Source: Desulfosporosinus sp. BRH_c37 (GTDB lineage Bacteria; Bacillota; Desulfitobacteriia; Desulfitobacteriales; Desulfitobacteriaceae). Taken from it: 50,187 nt of DNA. Positions 1 through 8,287 of the stretch are shown piece after piece (positions within the stretch are counted from its first letter, which is position 1; every line of letters starts with the position of its first letter). Where the stretch lies: NCBI GenBank assembly GCA_001516045.1, contig LOEW01000204.1, positions 1 through 50,187 of the forward strand, in the 5' to 3' direction. The notes below the pieces were generated by a model. It was not told the origin of the DNA and made no database searches. It worked only from the letters and a program-made list of their open reading frames with translations. The translations under genes and the position numbers were made by a program.

Positions 1-28
1 GTTCTTCTTTAGATAGTTGTTCCGTCAT
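1..28 (-). CDS. Start of a partial CDS running off the left edge
   Basis: An ATG on the minus strand at 28 is preceded by a strong GGAGGGGAAGAG ribosome site. It opens MTEQLSKEE and runs off the window. The ATG lies exactly in frame with the 42-codon ORF at 92-220. Only a TAG and 21 sense codons separate them. This could be an independent gene, a restart after the stop, or the second half of one protein of about 100 residues interrupted by TAG. Too little is visible to name a function. Confidence 0.4.
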
Positions 29-91
29 CTCTTCCCCTCCAAAAAATTGCTTCATAACAAATCTAAAATGACCTCCCCTATCCTGAGGCCC

Positions 92-220
92 CTACAACCG
101 GGCCAAATCCTCATACATTTCCCCCATAGTTTTTTCCTTCGCTGAACCACAGGCCCCACCGCAACTGCACGTACCGGTCGGAGTCTCTTCACGAATTCCG
201 AACACATCCACTTGAACCAT
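92..220 (-). CDS. Small Cys-rich thioredoxin-like protein, apparently cut at 42 aa by an in-frame TAG
   Basis: The ATG at 220 has an ideal ribosome site (GGAGGAAAGTGAT). The product begins MVQVDVFGI and carries a Cys cluster, GTCSCGGACG, around residues 16-25, then KTMGEMYEDLARL and a TAG at 92-94. The opening beta strand, Cys cluster and following helix resemble the N-terminal half of small thioredoxin-fold proteins of clostridia, which run to about 100 residues. Beyond the TAG the same frame stays open for 21 codons (including GGHFRFV) and enters the ATG at 28. The gene is therefore truncated, read through, or split. Family assignment is from memory of such proteins and is uncertain. Confidence 0.45.
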   Translation of the reverse strand: MVQVDVFGIREETPTGTCSCGGACGSAKEKTMGEMYEDLARL

Positions 221-445
221 ATCACTTTCCTCCCCAAGTTAAGAATTAACCTTTTATTCCCTCTAATTCAAGAACACCCTTGAAGAACTTAAGGGATCGA
301 CTGTTGCAGGGTAGTAAAGAATTACCCCTTCCTGCTTAACTTTAGGTTAAACTGCCCACCTGCAGCATCCACACAAAATCCCTTTTTAGATAAAAACCTT
401 TTTTTTCAATCGGGAAGGCGTCCACCCATTATTTGAGTAGCCGCC

Positions 446-772
446 ATGCGCGGCGCACCTAATCAAGGCGGGACATACTTAAGAGAAATTTATACCCAAT
501 TTGAGACCATTCGTTCATCTGTAGTAGAAAGTGCGATCTTAGCCCAGGGTATTGAATCCTCTGTGCATCAGATCCAGGAGGAGGGGCAAAACATGCGAAC
601 TAGTACAAAGAAAATCGTAAAAGAAGCTGAAAGCATCTCAATAGGCACACATACTGCAGCGGCTGCAGCTGAAGAACAAAATGCCACGGCTGCCTCTTTA
701 TTCAGTTCCGCAGAAACTCTTGATACACTAGCTAAGAATCTTCAACACAGTGTTTCTTCCTTTAGACTTTAG
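446..772 (+). pseudogene. C-terminal fragment of a methyl-accepting chemotaxis protein
   Basis: The 108-residue frame matches the distal part of a chemoreceptor signalling domain: a long helix rich in Ala, Ser and Gln, the stretch AAAAAEEQNATAAS, and an ending of the SAETLDTLAKNLQ/SVSSFRL type. The ligand-binding region, membrane segments, HAMP domain and the conserved hairpin tip (NLLALNAAIEAARAGE type) are all absent. No convincing ribosome site precedes the ATG and a TGA lies four codons upstream in frame. It is read as a decayed remnant. It faces the molybdoenzyme operon, with a shared hairpin between. Confidence 0.7.
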
Positions 773-828
773 ACTTTTAGTCTTTAGGTACGCCAGCACC
801 TTGGTCTCCGTTAATTATAAATGAAATA

Positions 829-858
829 AAGAACAGGCTGTTTTGGCAGCCTGTTCTT
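829..858. terminator. Bidirectional hairpin terminator
   Basis: A perfect 12-bp inverted repeat (AAGAACAGGCTG / CAGCCTGTTCTT) around a 6-base loop, with T-rich flanks on both strands. It lies between the converging chemoreceptor remnant and the molybdoenzyme operon and probably ends transcription of the latter. Confidence 0.8.
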
Positions 859-865
859 ATTTCGC

Positions 866-3310
866 TTAAATTCTAGTGACTTTAACAACTGTTTCCATAA
901 AAGGTTGCCCTCCTCCGATCGGATCAACCATGACCGGAACTAGGGAATTCAAATGAGAGCCAAAGGTATGCCACCATTGATCCTGATCATCCGGTGTTGG
1001 TACAACCTTTTTCCCCGAAGCATAACGTCCGTATTCTGTGTGACCGACCCCCATGGCGAACGCCACCACTATAGGATGGATTCCTTCCGTAACCCGAACT
1101 TTCGTTTTTTGTTTCCCTATCTTGGATTGCACGATGACTTCGTCCCCATTTTTGAGATTCCGCGTAGCTGCAGTCTGGGGATGAATCCAAAGCGGATTTT
1201 CATGAAATATCTCACTAAGCCATTTGCAATTGGCTGTTCGGGACTGAGTCTGGACGTTCACTTTAAAGGTCGTCAAAATCAAGTCGTCCTGGGCAAGATT
1301 CTCCAGATGCTCAATCGGCACATAGGTGGGTAATGGCGGAAATCCTTTCTCCTCCAAGATTTTTGAATAGATCTCAAATTTCCCGCTTAACGGAAAAGCG
1401 GTCGGTATAAAGCCTTGCAGAGCCTGACCATTGATCATGATCCCTACGTACTGCTTTTTATCTCCTTGGACCTTGTAAATTGTTCCGTTTTCGACGGTTG
1501 TGCCATTTAATGCTTCCGGTTCTAAGGGCTTTTTATAACGGTAGTACTCCAGCTTCTTATTGGGATCAAACCACACGCCATGTTTTTTTAAATAATCCAA
1601 CCCACCGGCAGCCTGCAATCCGTCAATTCCAGCAATTCTCCCCGCGACGTATTCATCCATATTCTTGAATGCAAAATAGTTCTCTAAGCCACCCCCGATC
1701 CGTTGAGCTAAGTCGATAAGCACATCTTGAAATGGACGCGATTCCCCTAGTGGGGGAATCACCGGTTGGCGCAGGGCCACGTAGGGATTACGGGAAAAAC
1801 AATCTTCCTGCTCTAGGTTCTGACGTTCCAAATAGGTGGCATCCGGTAAAATTAAATCGGCGAAAGATGTTGCTTCCCCCATATACCCATCGATTGCCAC
1901 AAAATACGGGATCAAGGATTCATCGGAGAGGATTCTTTTCATGTGTTCCGTGTCCGGATAAGAGTAGACGTCGTTATTAACATAGGTGAGATAGATACTG
2001 CACTTGGCTCGTCCCGCTTCAATCATCGGCAAACCCATCTGTGCGACTCCATGGACAGCGAGAGGGTATTCGTGTGGTTTGACCAACTCACTTTGCTGAG
2101 CAACCGCGGGTGGCTTCGGTGCTTTTTCTTTGAATTTGATCGCCTCAGCTATACCGTAGCCACCGGGTGCATCTACACTACCGATAAGGGCATTGAGTAA
2201 GGAAATACAGCGTTCCGACATCATACCGTTGGAATGGCTTGCCACCCCGCGATAGGAAATTGTCGTCGCGTGAGGACGAGCCGAAGCAAATTCAATTGCC
2301 AAACGCCGGATATCTGCAGCACCTACTCCGCTAATTTTCTCCGCCCACTCCGGTGTGTAGGGCGCAAGATGCGTTTTGAGCTGATCCACACTACTCGTCG
2401 TCCACGTATTGATAAAGTCCACATCATATTCCCCGGCATCCATGATCGCCTTGGCCATAGCTAAGGCGACTGCACCATCTGTCCCTGGCTTGATGGGAAA
2501 CCACTCATCACTACGCCCTGCCGTATTGCTGAGACGTACATCAAAGGTAACAAGTTTCGTCCGTTGATTCACACGGGATTCCGAAATCCGCTGCGCCAAA
2601 GAAACGTGGATGGTATGCGCTTCAAAGGGATTTGAACCAAAATTAAGGATATATTTTGTATGATCCACATCCGGCAGTTCGCGGTAATATCCCCAAGTTA
2701 ATTCGTTGGCAACAAATTTACTCCCCTCGCAGATTGTGGTGTGATTCAGCAGATGAGGCGTTCCCAAAGCGGTGAAAAATGTCCTAGTGAGGTCCGAGAT
2801 GCGGTTCCGCCCACTGCGGAAAACGACTTCGTTAGCCCTTCCGCCCTCTCGTAGGGCTTTCATTTTCCCGACCAATTCACCTAGGGCCGCATCCCAGGTG
2901 ATCCGTTGCCATTTTCCTTCTCCTCTTTTCCCAGCTCGTTTTAGAGGATAAAGAATTCGATCCGGATCATATACCTGGTTCACGCCAGCCTGCCCTTTAG
3001 CACATAATCGTCCCCTGCTATTTGGGTGTTCCGGATTCCCTTCAATCTTAACCAAGCGACCGTCTTCCACATAACCGATAATTCCACACCCACTGACACA
3101 TTGCAGACAAACACTCGGAATCCCTAAGCGTTCTGCTTTATTTTTCGGAGAAAAGTCTTTGCCGCTTTCTAACAGTTCCATCGCTTTCAGGGAAGATGGA
3201 ACAAGCAAAGGACTGCTGAAAAGCCCCATTAATGCTCCACTTTTAAGAAATTCTCTCCTGTTCACAGTGCTCACTCCTTGCTCAATTCTACAGGTATTTG
3301 AGATGTTCAT
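866..3310 (-). CDS. Psr/Phs-type molybdopterin oxidoreductase, catalytic subunit (Tat-exported)
   Basis: This is a DMSO-reductase-family catalytic subunit that probably reduces an inorganic sulfur compound (thiosulfate, polysulfide) or a similar oxyanion outside the membrane. A twin-arginine signal (NRREFLKSGALMG, RR at residues 18-19) is followed by a [4Fe-4S] motif CX2CX3CX27C at Cys68, 71, 75 and 103. Cys194 in NHTTICEGSK is the likely molybdenum ligand, as in PsrA/PhsA/ArrA relatives; formate dehydrogenases often have Sec here. At 814 residues it fits the family. The ATG at 3310 has GGAGG, but a GTG at 3265 with AAGGAG would start right at the Tat motif and is equally plausible. It is the last gene of a three-gene operon with an NrfD anchor and a four-cluster FeS subunit. 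Arsenate, tetrathionate or selenate as substrate cannot be excluded. Confidence 0.88.
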   Translation of the reverse strand: MNISNTCRIEQGVSTVNRREFLKSGALMGLFSSPLLVPSSLKAMELLESGKDFSPKNKAERLGIPSVCLQCVSGCGIIGYVEDGRLVKIEGNPEHPNSRGRLCAKGQAGVNQVYDPDRILYPLKRAGKRGEGKWQRITWDAALGELVGKMKALREGGRANEVVFRSGRNRISDLTRTFFTALGTPHLLNHTTICEGSKFVANELTWGYYRELPDVDHTKYILNFGSNPFEAHTIHVSLAQRISESRVNQRTKLVTFDVRLSNTAGRSDEWFPIKPGTDGAVALAMAKAIMDAGEYDVDFINTWTTSSVDQLKTHLAPYTPEWAEKISGVGAADIRRLAIEFASARPHATTISYRGVASHSNGMMSERCISLLNALIGSVDAPGGYGIAEAIKFKEKAPKPPAVAQQSELVKPHEYPLAVHGVAQMGLPMIEAGRAKCSIYLTYVNNDVYSYPDTEHMKRILSDESLIPYFVAIDGYMGEATSFADLILPDATYLERQNLEQEDCFSRNPYVALRQPVIPPLGESRPFQDVLIDLAQRIGGGLENYFAFKNMDEYVAGRIAGIDGLQAAGGLDYLKKHGVWFDPNKKLEYYRYKKPLEPEALNGTTVENGTIYKVQGDKKQYVGIMINGQALQGFIPTAFPLSGKFEIYSKILEEKGFPPLPTYVPIEHLENLAQDDLILTTFKVNVQTQSRTANCKWLSEIFHENPLWIHPQTAATRNLKNGDEVIVQSKIGKQKTKVRVTEGIHPIVVAFAMGVGHTEYGRYASGKKVVPTPDDQDQWWHTFGSHLNSLVPVMVDPIGGGQPFMETVVKVTRI

Positions 3311-3336
3311 GAATCATCCTCCGACGCAAATTGCAA

Positions 3337-4257
3337 TCAAGTCAAAGGTTGCAACTGTCCGACATAAAGAATCAGAAAACGGGAGGCGTATCCTCCGATC
3401 AATACTGCCAAAAGCAAAATTCGTACCCATTGCAAACTGACGTTTTCCCGTCGTCGCAGCCACCAGAATCCGATTCCTGGGAGCAGCAGTCCCAAGGCTA
3501 GGGCGACTCCCCAAAACAGCCATCCAAAATCGATCATGAGTAAACTAGCCGCTTCTCGAGTGTCGCGTGTGCCATGCCCATAAACGGCGATCCACAACAA
3601 CCAGTTTCCCAGTGTGATCCAAACAATTACACATAACGGGGTGAGCAAATCTCGAGTCCTCATCCACCTACCCTTTTTTTGACCTACAAACGTACAGAGC
3701 AAACTCAGTGCAGCCAGCCCAGTGATCAGAAATAACAATACGGAAGTGATTGTTGTTTCCGGAGTCTGCCATAAGGACCGCCCATAATTAACACTGAGCA
3801 AAAAACCATGATAGACTCCAATGGCTAAGCCCAGTAACGCAGCGATCCAACCGAACCAGAGACGAGAGCCGGACAACATATTGGTTTTTGTGCTTTCGTT
3901 TCCCTCTTTATCCCGCCACCATTGCCATGCGTAGATTAAAGAGAAAACCAGGAATAATCCCTGCAACCAGGATCCCCAAGCCAAGACGGAGGAAGCCTGC
4001 GGGTGAATGAGCAGCTCATAAATACGAATGGGCTGCCCTAATTCACTAAGCAGAAAAATCAGTCCTAGCATTACCAGAAACGGAGCGGCAATGCTTCCAA
4101 CCCGAATGAGTGTGCGATGTTTACTCTGGTTATGCCAAGTCAGCCAAAATGCAATCAGGAAAAGCCCCACACCCATGCCACCGAAAAAGAGATCGAGTGC
4201 CACCTTATTTTCCCAATAAATATGATGAACGACATCATAGGTGATCGTTACTGGCAT
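3337..4257 (-). CDS. NrfD/PsrC-like integral membrane subunit
   Basis: A hydrophobic protein of about 306 residues with roughly eight predicted membrane spans, of the NrfD/PsrC family that anchors molybdoenzymes and exchanges electrons with menaquinone. The glycine-rich first helix (LDLFFGGMGVGLFL), a LSELGQPIR segment and VLAWGSWLQG are typical. I start at the ATG at 4257 because GGAGGG sits six bases upstream; another ATG at 4281 would add eight residues. It overlaps the upstream FeS gene by 23 bases and ends 26 bases before the catalytic subunit, so the three are co-transcribed and probably translationally coupled. Confidence 0.88.
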   Translation of the reverse strand: MPVTITYDVVHHIYWENKVALDLFFGGMGVGLFLIAFWLTWHNQSKHRTLIRVGSIAAPFLVMLGLIFLLSELGQPIRIYELLIHPQASSVLAWGSWLQGLFLVFSLIYAWQWWRDKEGNESTKTNMLSGSRLWFGWIAALLGLAIGVYHGFLLSVNYGRSLWQTPETTITSVLLFLITGLAALSLLCTFVGQKKGRWMRTRDLLTPLCVIVWITLGNWLLWIAVYGHGTRDTREAASLLMIDFGWLFWGVALALGLLLPGIGFWWLRRRENVSLQWVRILLLAVLIGGYASRFLILYVGQLQPLT

Positions 4258-4861
4258 TAAGGGCCCTCCGTTCAATGTCATTTTGATACTTATACGTCGG
4301 AATCAGCGTGTCTTTATCCGGGATAATGTAATAGACTTGAGGACTTGTTCCCATTTCTGGTTTCAAGACTTGTACTTCGTGAGTATCCAACAATTGTCGC
4401 ACTTCACTGTTAGGATCATTGAGATCTCCGAAAATACGGTTACGCCCCACACAGGTATTCACACAGCTCGGAACCATGCCTTTGTCAACCCGGTGATAAC
4501 AGAAGTCACACTTGTTGGCCACTTGTTTGCCAGGATGCGAAAACCGGGCTTCATATGGACAGGCCATTATGCACGCTTTACACCCGATACACAGGGATTC
4601 ATCAACAACCACAACCCCATCTGGACGCTTATACGTGGCTTTCACCGGACACACGGCTGTACAGGGTGGATTATCGCAATGATTGCAGAGGCGGGGTAAA
4701 AAACTCACGCGAACATGCGGATAACGTCCCTTTTCCTCAGTCTTCACCCACGCCCGCCAATAACCGAGTGGCACATCAAACTCAGATTTACAAGCGACAG
4801 AACAAGCATGACAGCCGATACACTTGCGCAGATCAACCACCATGGCGTAACGTTTATTCAT
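4235..4861 (-). CDS. Four-cluster [4Fe-4S] electron-transfer subunit (PsrB/PhsB/DmsB-like)
   Basis: The 208-residue protein holds sixteen cysteines in four ferredoxin motifs: Cys14/17/20/24, 59/62/67/71, 91/94/97/101 and 118/121/133/137, the last with the wider spacing typical of this family. It should carry electrons between the NrfD anchor and the molybdenum subunit. Without a signal peptide of its own it would be exported with the Tat-bearing catalytic subunit. The ATG at 4861 is taken as start; a TTG at 4873 is possible but abuts the GAGGGGG purine tract. This is the first gene of the operon; about 210 bases of AT-rich leader precede it. Confidence 0.88.
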   Translation of the reverse strand: MNKRYAMVVDLRKCIGCHACSVACKSEFDVPLGYWRAWVKTEEKGRYPHVRVSFLPRLCNHCDNPPCTAVCPVKATYKRPDGVVVVDESLCIGCKACIMACPYEARFSHPGKQVANKCDFCYHRVDKGMVPSCVNTCVGRNRIFGDLNDPNSEVRQLLDTHEVQVLKPEMGTSPQVYYIIPDKDTLIPTYKYQNDIERRALNASNDHL

Positions 4862-5074
4862 TATGGAGTGCAACCCCCTCTCTTATTCGTTTTCTTATTG
4901 TGTTTAATTAGCCCATGCATTATGTATCGATGAAGAGAAACCTTCGATTTGGTACGCCCGATAAAGATTGCAAACAAACGATCACAAAATCGATATACTT
5001 GGTGTTGCCGAGCCAACTTCTATCTTGATAAAAATCTTCTACGATAGATTTATGATAAGAGGTTTACATAAAAT

Positions 5075-5106
5075 ATAACAAACCGCATTCTCATGCGGTT
5101 TGTTAT
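5075..5106 (-). terminator. Hairpin terminator after the AhpD-like gene
   Basis: A perfect 14-bp stem (ATAACAAACCGCAT and its complement) with a TCTC loop lies just downstream of the gene ending at 5122. It separates that gene from the molybdoenzyme operon promoter region. Confidence 0.75.
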
Positions 5107-5121
5107 AAAGGAGAAATTATC

Positions 5122-5475
5122 TTATTTATTGTTGACAAGCCATTCAAGGGCAGGAAGTGAGCTTGACAGGGTTGTTCCAGCCTTAGAGAACTTAGCAATT
5201 GCAAAGGCTTCCATGATTTCCTGGACGGATGCCCCAGCCATCTTAGCACGCATTGTATACATCATTATACAGGGTTGTGAACCGAGAGCCATGGCTGCCG
5301 ATAAGGCGATCAACACCTTATACTTCTGAGGTATAGCTTCCTTAGAATAAGTGAACTGCATGTCGGTCATATGGTTTACAACCAGGCTTTCATCAAGCTG
5401 TCCGAGCACCTCCAGTGCTTTTGGAATTTCCCCGTTTTCCTTTTTGAAGTTTTCCATCATTTCTTTAAAATCCAT
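5122..5475 (-). CDS. Carboxymuconolactone decarboxylase/AhpD-family protein
   Basis: A 117-residue all-alpha protein of the CMD/AhpD fold. The conserved block runs from YKVLIALSAAMALG through PCIMMYTMRAKMAGAS to IMEAFAIAKFS. In the peroxidase-type members the motif is CxxC. Here the first Cys is Ser66 and only Cys69 remains (SQPC), so a disulfide-based peroxidase role is doubtful. The ATG at 5475 follows a GGGGGG-containing site. It is a single gene with its own terminator, between a rhodanese gene and the molybdoenzyme operon. Its substrate cannot be told from sequence. Confidence 0.8.
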   Translation of the reverse strand: MDFKEMMENFKKENGEIPKALEVLGQLDESLVVNHMTDMQFTYSKEAIPQKYKVLIALSAAMALGSQPCIMMYTMRAKMAGASVQEIMEAFAIAKFSKAGTTLSSSLPALEWLVNNK

Positions 5476-5553
5476 GGTAAGACCCCCCTCAAATTTTTGA
5501 AACTTTCCTTGACGGACGTTTTTTCTACTGCTGTGAGATAGATAGTCATTTAA

Positions 5554-6519
5554 TTAATCTTTTACAAGTGGAAGATTTAATTTGTTTACCCATTCTGAAG
5601 CAGAGCCGTCATAGCTTGAAACATTTTGCATGCCGGCAATCTTTTTCAAGCCAAACCATGCGGTTGTTGCAAATTGCCCTGAATTACAATAGGTTATAAT
5701 AGATTTGTCCTTGGTTATGCCAAGCAGAGCCATTTCATAAGTTATTTGCTTTGGGGTCTTAAACGTAAGATCTGGATTTAAAAATAAAGGTGCGAAATAA
5801 TTGATCGAGCCACTTATATGTCCTGCTTCAGGAATAAAGGATTGTTTCGTTGACCCAACATAATCCGAACTCATCCTAGCATCCAATAAAACATGATCCT
5901 TGGTATTAACCGCCAATATAACATCCAATAGATTAGCCAAATCTTCACTTTTTACAGTACTAACTCTAAAATTACCTAAATCGGGCACTTTTATTTGATT
6001 ACTTAGCGGTCTGCCTTCTCTTTTCCATTTTCCGAATCCACCGTCCAGAATAGAAATATTGCTCATGCCGAAATAATCAAATGTCCAGTAAGTACGCGTT
6101 GCACACATAATATCTTTTGGAATCAACCCTGGATATACGATGACAACTTTTGAATCGTTACTTATGCCAAGCTTACTTACCAAGCTTTCAAATTCCTCGT
6201 AAGATGGAAGATCATAAGGTATGTTGGTCTTGTCGGGATAATTTGTTTGGAAATAGATACTTGAGGCAAATACTGAATTTGGTATGTGTTCATCCTGGAA
6301 TTTAATCGAGGTTTCTCCGGAACGCACTTCCAAAATAACAAGATTTTTGTCTTCTGCATGTTCTGCCAACCACTCCGTGCTAACCAATGGAGTGGTTTCA
6401 ATTTGTGAATCCGCTGCATTGATATCCGCTGCATATGCAAAAGAAGAATTGCCAAAACTAAAGAACATTACACAAGAAATTACAAAGTAGACGATTACTT
6501 TTTTAAACTTGTTTTCCAA
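5554..6519 (-). CDS. Exported two-domain rhodanese (thiosulfate/mercaptopyruvate sulfurtransferase-like)
   Basis: Starts at a TTG at 6519 with AGGAGG seven bases upstream. A signal peptide covers about residues 1-31 (FVISCVMFFSFGNSSFAYA, then AADI). Two rhodanese domains follow, at about 42-175 and 185-320. The first keeps the fold (LDGGFGKWKREGRP) but has no catalytic Cys loop; the second has the active-site loop YCNSGQFAT with Cys278. It would move sulfane sulfur from thiosulfate or a similar donor outside the cytoplasm. Its closest functional partners in the window are the molybdoenzyme and the rhodaneses at 27-29 kb. CNSGQF differs from the CGSGVTA loop of mercaptopyruvate enzymes. Confidence 0.87.
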   Translation of the reverse strand: MENKFKKVIVYFVISCVMFFSFGNSSFAYAADINAADSQIETTPLVSTEWLAEHAEDKNLVILEVRSGETSIKFQDEHIPNSVFASSIYFQTNYPDKTNIPYDLPSYEEFESLVSKLGISNDSKVVIVYPGLIPKDIMCATRTYWTFDYFGMSNISILDGGFGKWKREGRPLSNQIKVPDLGNFRVSTVKSEDLANLLDVILAVNTKDHVLLDARMSSDYVGSTKQSFIPEAGHISGSINYFAPLFLNPDLTFKTPKQITYEMALLGITKDKSIITYCNSGQFATTAWFGLKKIAGMQNVSSYDGSASEWVNKLNLPLVKD

Positions 6520-6645
6520 GGTAAGACCTCCTGAATTTTATTCATATACTTGCATGACATCTTTTTACGACATCGAATGTTATTTATTATCCAATGCAAA
6601 ATTCAATCAGATTTATTGCCTAGAGGCGAAACCACTCTATTTTTA

Positions 6646-7383
6646 CTAACTATCGCATTGTGCCGGAAACGTTGATTTAAAAACCCCTTTGCCACGAACC
6701 CGGGGAATGGCTTTCTGGAGCAACATTTCTAAGTTCTCCACAATTTCCTGTAGTTTTGTGGAAGGAAAGCCAATCAGGCACTCTCCGTCTTCTAAATCAG
6801 TTGCCTCTCTGCAGCCATAACAACCGAGACTGCTATTTACTTTATTTTGTACATATGGCGTTAAAGTTGAATCAATACAAGTAGCCTGGAAAATACCGGA
6901 ATCAAACTGGAGACGGTCTCCTGTTTTAAAAATTGAAGCTAATGCTACCCACATAAGATGTTCGGGCTGCGACTCGATAATAACAACCTGTGGCTCAAAA
7001 TCACACTCCGCCAGCGGGGAAACTAGGACTCCCTTATACTCTCCCATAGGAAGTCTGGGCATCTGGCTCATAACCCTAGCCGCCGCTTCTTTGTTATAAA
7101 ACAACCCCAGACTTGACATCATCTCTCCCGAGGCTAGTTTCTCCGGCAGTGGTTTCAGACCGAAAGCGGCCGCTGATGCCGGACAGACAATATTTTCGGC
7201 ATTAACGTAAACCTTTTCACCCCGCCTTGCTCGATAAAGAGCTTGACAATATCTGAGTTTAATTTGGCCATCATAGTCTTTAGGCACGGCATCTTCTTGT
7301 TTCACAAATCTGGCAGCAATAGGTTGGGACTCAATCGTCAAAATATTTTGTAGTCTTTTAGCATAATCTTGATATGAATTCAT
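6646..7383 (-). CDS. DUF169 family protein (COG2043)
   Basis: A 245-residue soluble protein of the DUF169 family, widespread in anaerobes and of unknown function. It shows the typical opening (YAKRLQNILTIESQPIAARFV) and the Cys-bearing segments LRYCQALYRARRGE, NIVCPASAAAFGL and LGCYGCREATDLEDGECLIG, which could bind a metal or cluster. Start at ATG 7383 with GGAGGAG nearby. It begins two bases after the DGC protein's stop, so the pair is an operon downstream of an ArsR-type operator. A redox or metal-responsive role is inferred only from context. Confidence 0.82.
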   Translation of the reverse strand: MNSYQDYAKRLQNILTIESQPIAARFVKQEDAVPKDYDGQIKLRYCQALYRARRGEKVYVNAENIVCPASAAAFGLKPLPEKLASGEMMSSLGLFYNKEAAARVMSQMPRLPMGEYKGVLVSPLAECDFEPQVVIIESQPEHLMWVALASIFKTGDRLQFDSGIFQATCIDSTLTPYVQNKVNSSLGCYGCREATDLEDGECLIGFPSTKLQEIVENLEMLLQKAIPRVRGKGVFKSTFPAQCDS

Positions 7384-7385
7384 CC

Positions 7386-7748
7386 CTACTCCTCCTTTAA
7401 GCTACGAGCTGCGTCCAAAACAAATTCTACGACTTCTTCTAAGTGTGTTTCTTCATCATAATTCTTGTTTTTAGCAATGTTCAAATCTTTAGTTAAAACC
7501 ACATTTTGGTCTGGTTTTAATTCAATAGTAGCTAAAGCCTTTGTCGCACACTGGAGTTCACAACCATTGAGGGCGATAAATTTATCATGTTTCTTGGCAT
7601 TAGTGACAATGTTCTCTAGTCCGAGGGGTATACCCATAGCGCAGACAATACCTAAATTCTCATCTTTGGAAAGTGCTTTGAGTGAAGCTTTCGTCGTAAG
7701 TATTCCAGTGTTAGACGCACCCGAACAGGCTACAATTCCGATTTTCAT
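7386..7748 (-). CDS. DGC-domain (putative zinc-binding) protein
   Basis: A 120-residue protein with the N-terminal strand MKIGIVACSG (Cys8), Cys36 in GIVCAMG, and the signature N-G-C63-x3-C67 followed by ATKAL. The D of the D-G-C signature is replaced by N. The family is annotated as putative zinc-binding; its biochemistry is not known to me. It is first in an operon with DUF169 and its promoter carries a palindrome that an ArsR repressor could bind. Three further DGC proteins lie at 36.3-38.1 kb, so the family is clearly expanded here. Confidence 0.78.
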   Translation of the reverse strand: MKIGIVACSGASNTGILTTKASLKALSKDENLGIVCAMGIPLGLENIVTNAKKHDKFIALNGCELQCATKALATIELKPDQNVVLTKDLNIAKNKNYDEETHLEEVVEFVLDAARSLKEE

Positions 7749-7767
7749 AGTCCCACCTCCCTTTATT

Positions 7768-7797
7768 ACATCAACACATGTATGTCTATTGATATGT
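7768..7797 (-). promoter_or_regulatory. ArsR-type operator overlapping the DGC/DUF169 promoter
   Basis: An imperfect dyad, ACATCAACACATG followed by TATGTCTATTGATATGT, contains the ATCAA...TTGAT arms seen in ArsR operators. On the minus strand a TTTACA/TAACAT promoter with 17-bp spacing sits just upstream, so the dyad would block it. A related sequence (CAAACACATATATGTATGT) lies in front of the ArsR gene at 8258-8282. Confidence 0.55.
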
Positions 7798-7839
7798 TAC
7801 ACCTAAAGGAATCCCTTGTAAAGAACATTTTGTTAATTT

Positions 7840-8196
7840 TCAAAATTCATGTTTCGGGTCTATTGGCTGATTTTGTTGTAATTGCTCACATTCATAAGGA
7901 TCATGTTTTTTAATGTGTTTTATATCCTCTTTATTAACTAATTTAGTACACAGTGATACTAAATATGCCTCTGTATTTTCGATGTTTATTGTGTAATAAG
8001 TCCATTTACCATTACGCCTTTCATCAATGATACCGGCTTGTTTTAAAGTTCTTATATGATGCGAGACCAAAGATTGGGATATATTAAGCCTTTCCATGAT
8101 CTGACAATTGCATAATTCTTCCTCAGCTATAATTTCTAACATTTTCAACCGTGTCTCTTCACTTAATGCTTTGAAAAAATCTGCTCTATTTTTCAT
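7840..8196 (-). CDS. ArsR-family transcriptional repressor
   Basis: A 118-residue winged-helix protein: FFKALSEETRLKMLEII, then ELCNCQIMERL with Cys29 and Cys31 in the alpha-3 metal- or thiol-sensing position, the recognition helix ISQSLVSHHIRTLKQAG, and the wing RRNGKWTYYTI. It probably senses a soft metal(loid) or a reactive sulfur species and represses itself and the DGC/DUF169 operon 90 bases downstream. The gene has an extended -10 (TGTTATAAT). The C-terminal tail HIKKHDPYECEQLQQ adds a third Cys near the end. Confidence 0.85.
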   Translation of the reverse strand: MKNRADFFKALSEETRLKMLEIIAEEELCNCQIMERLNISQSLVSHHIRTLKQAGIIDERRNGKWTYYTINIENTEAYLVSLCTKLVNKEDIKHIKKHDPYECEQLQQNQPIDPKHEF

Positions 8197-8257
8197 GATT
8201 ACTCATCATCCTTGTTTAATGTATTTTAGTTTTTATTATAACACCCTTTCCTAAATA

Positions 8258-8282
8258 CAAACACATATATGTATGTATGTAG
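8258..8282 (-). promoter_or_regulatory. Second copy of the ArsR-type operator, upstream of the arsR gene
   Basis: ACAAACACATATATG followed by TATGTATGTA shares the CAA(A)CACAT..ATGTATGT core with the element at 7768-7797. It lies just upstream of the extended -10 of the ArsR gene at 7840-8196, as expected for autoregulation. Confidence 0.5.
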
Positions 8283-8287
8283 ATATC

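Noticed and set aside
953..1333. Plus-strand ORF of 126 aa inside the molybdoenzyme gene
   Set aside because: It lies antisense to a strongly supported gene, has no ribosome site and no recognisable domain.
4862..5074. Possible riboswitch in the molybdoenzyme leader
   Set aside because: I looked for a molybdenum-cofactor or other known fold; only short, unconvincing stems are visible.
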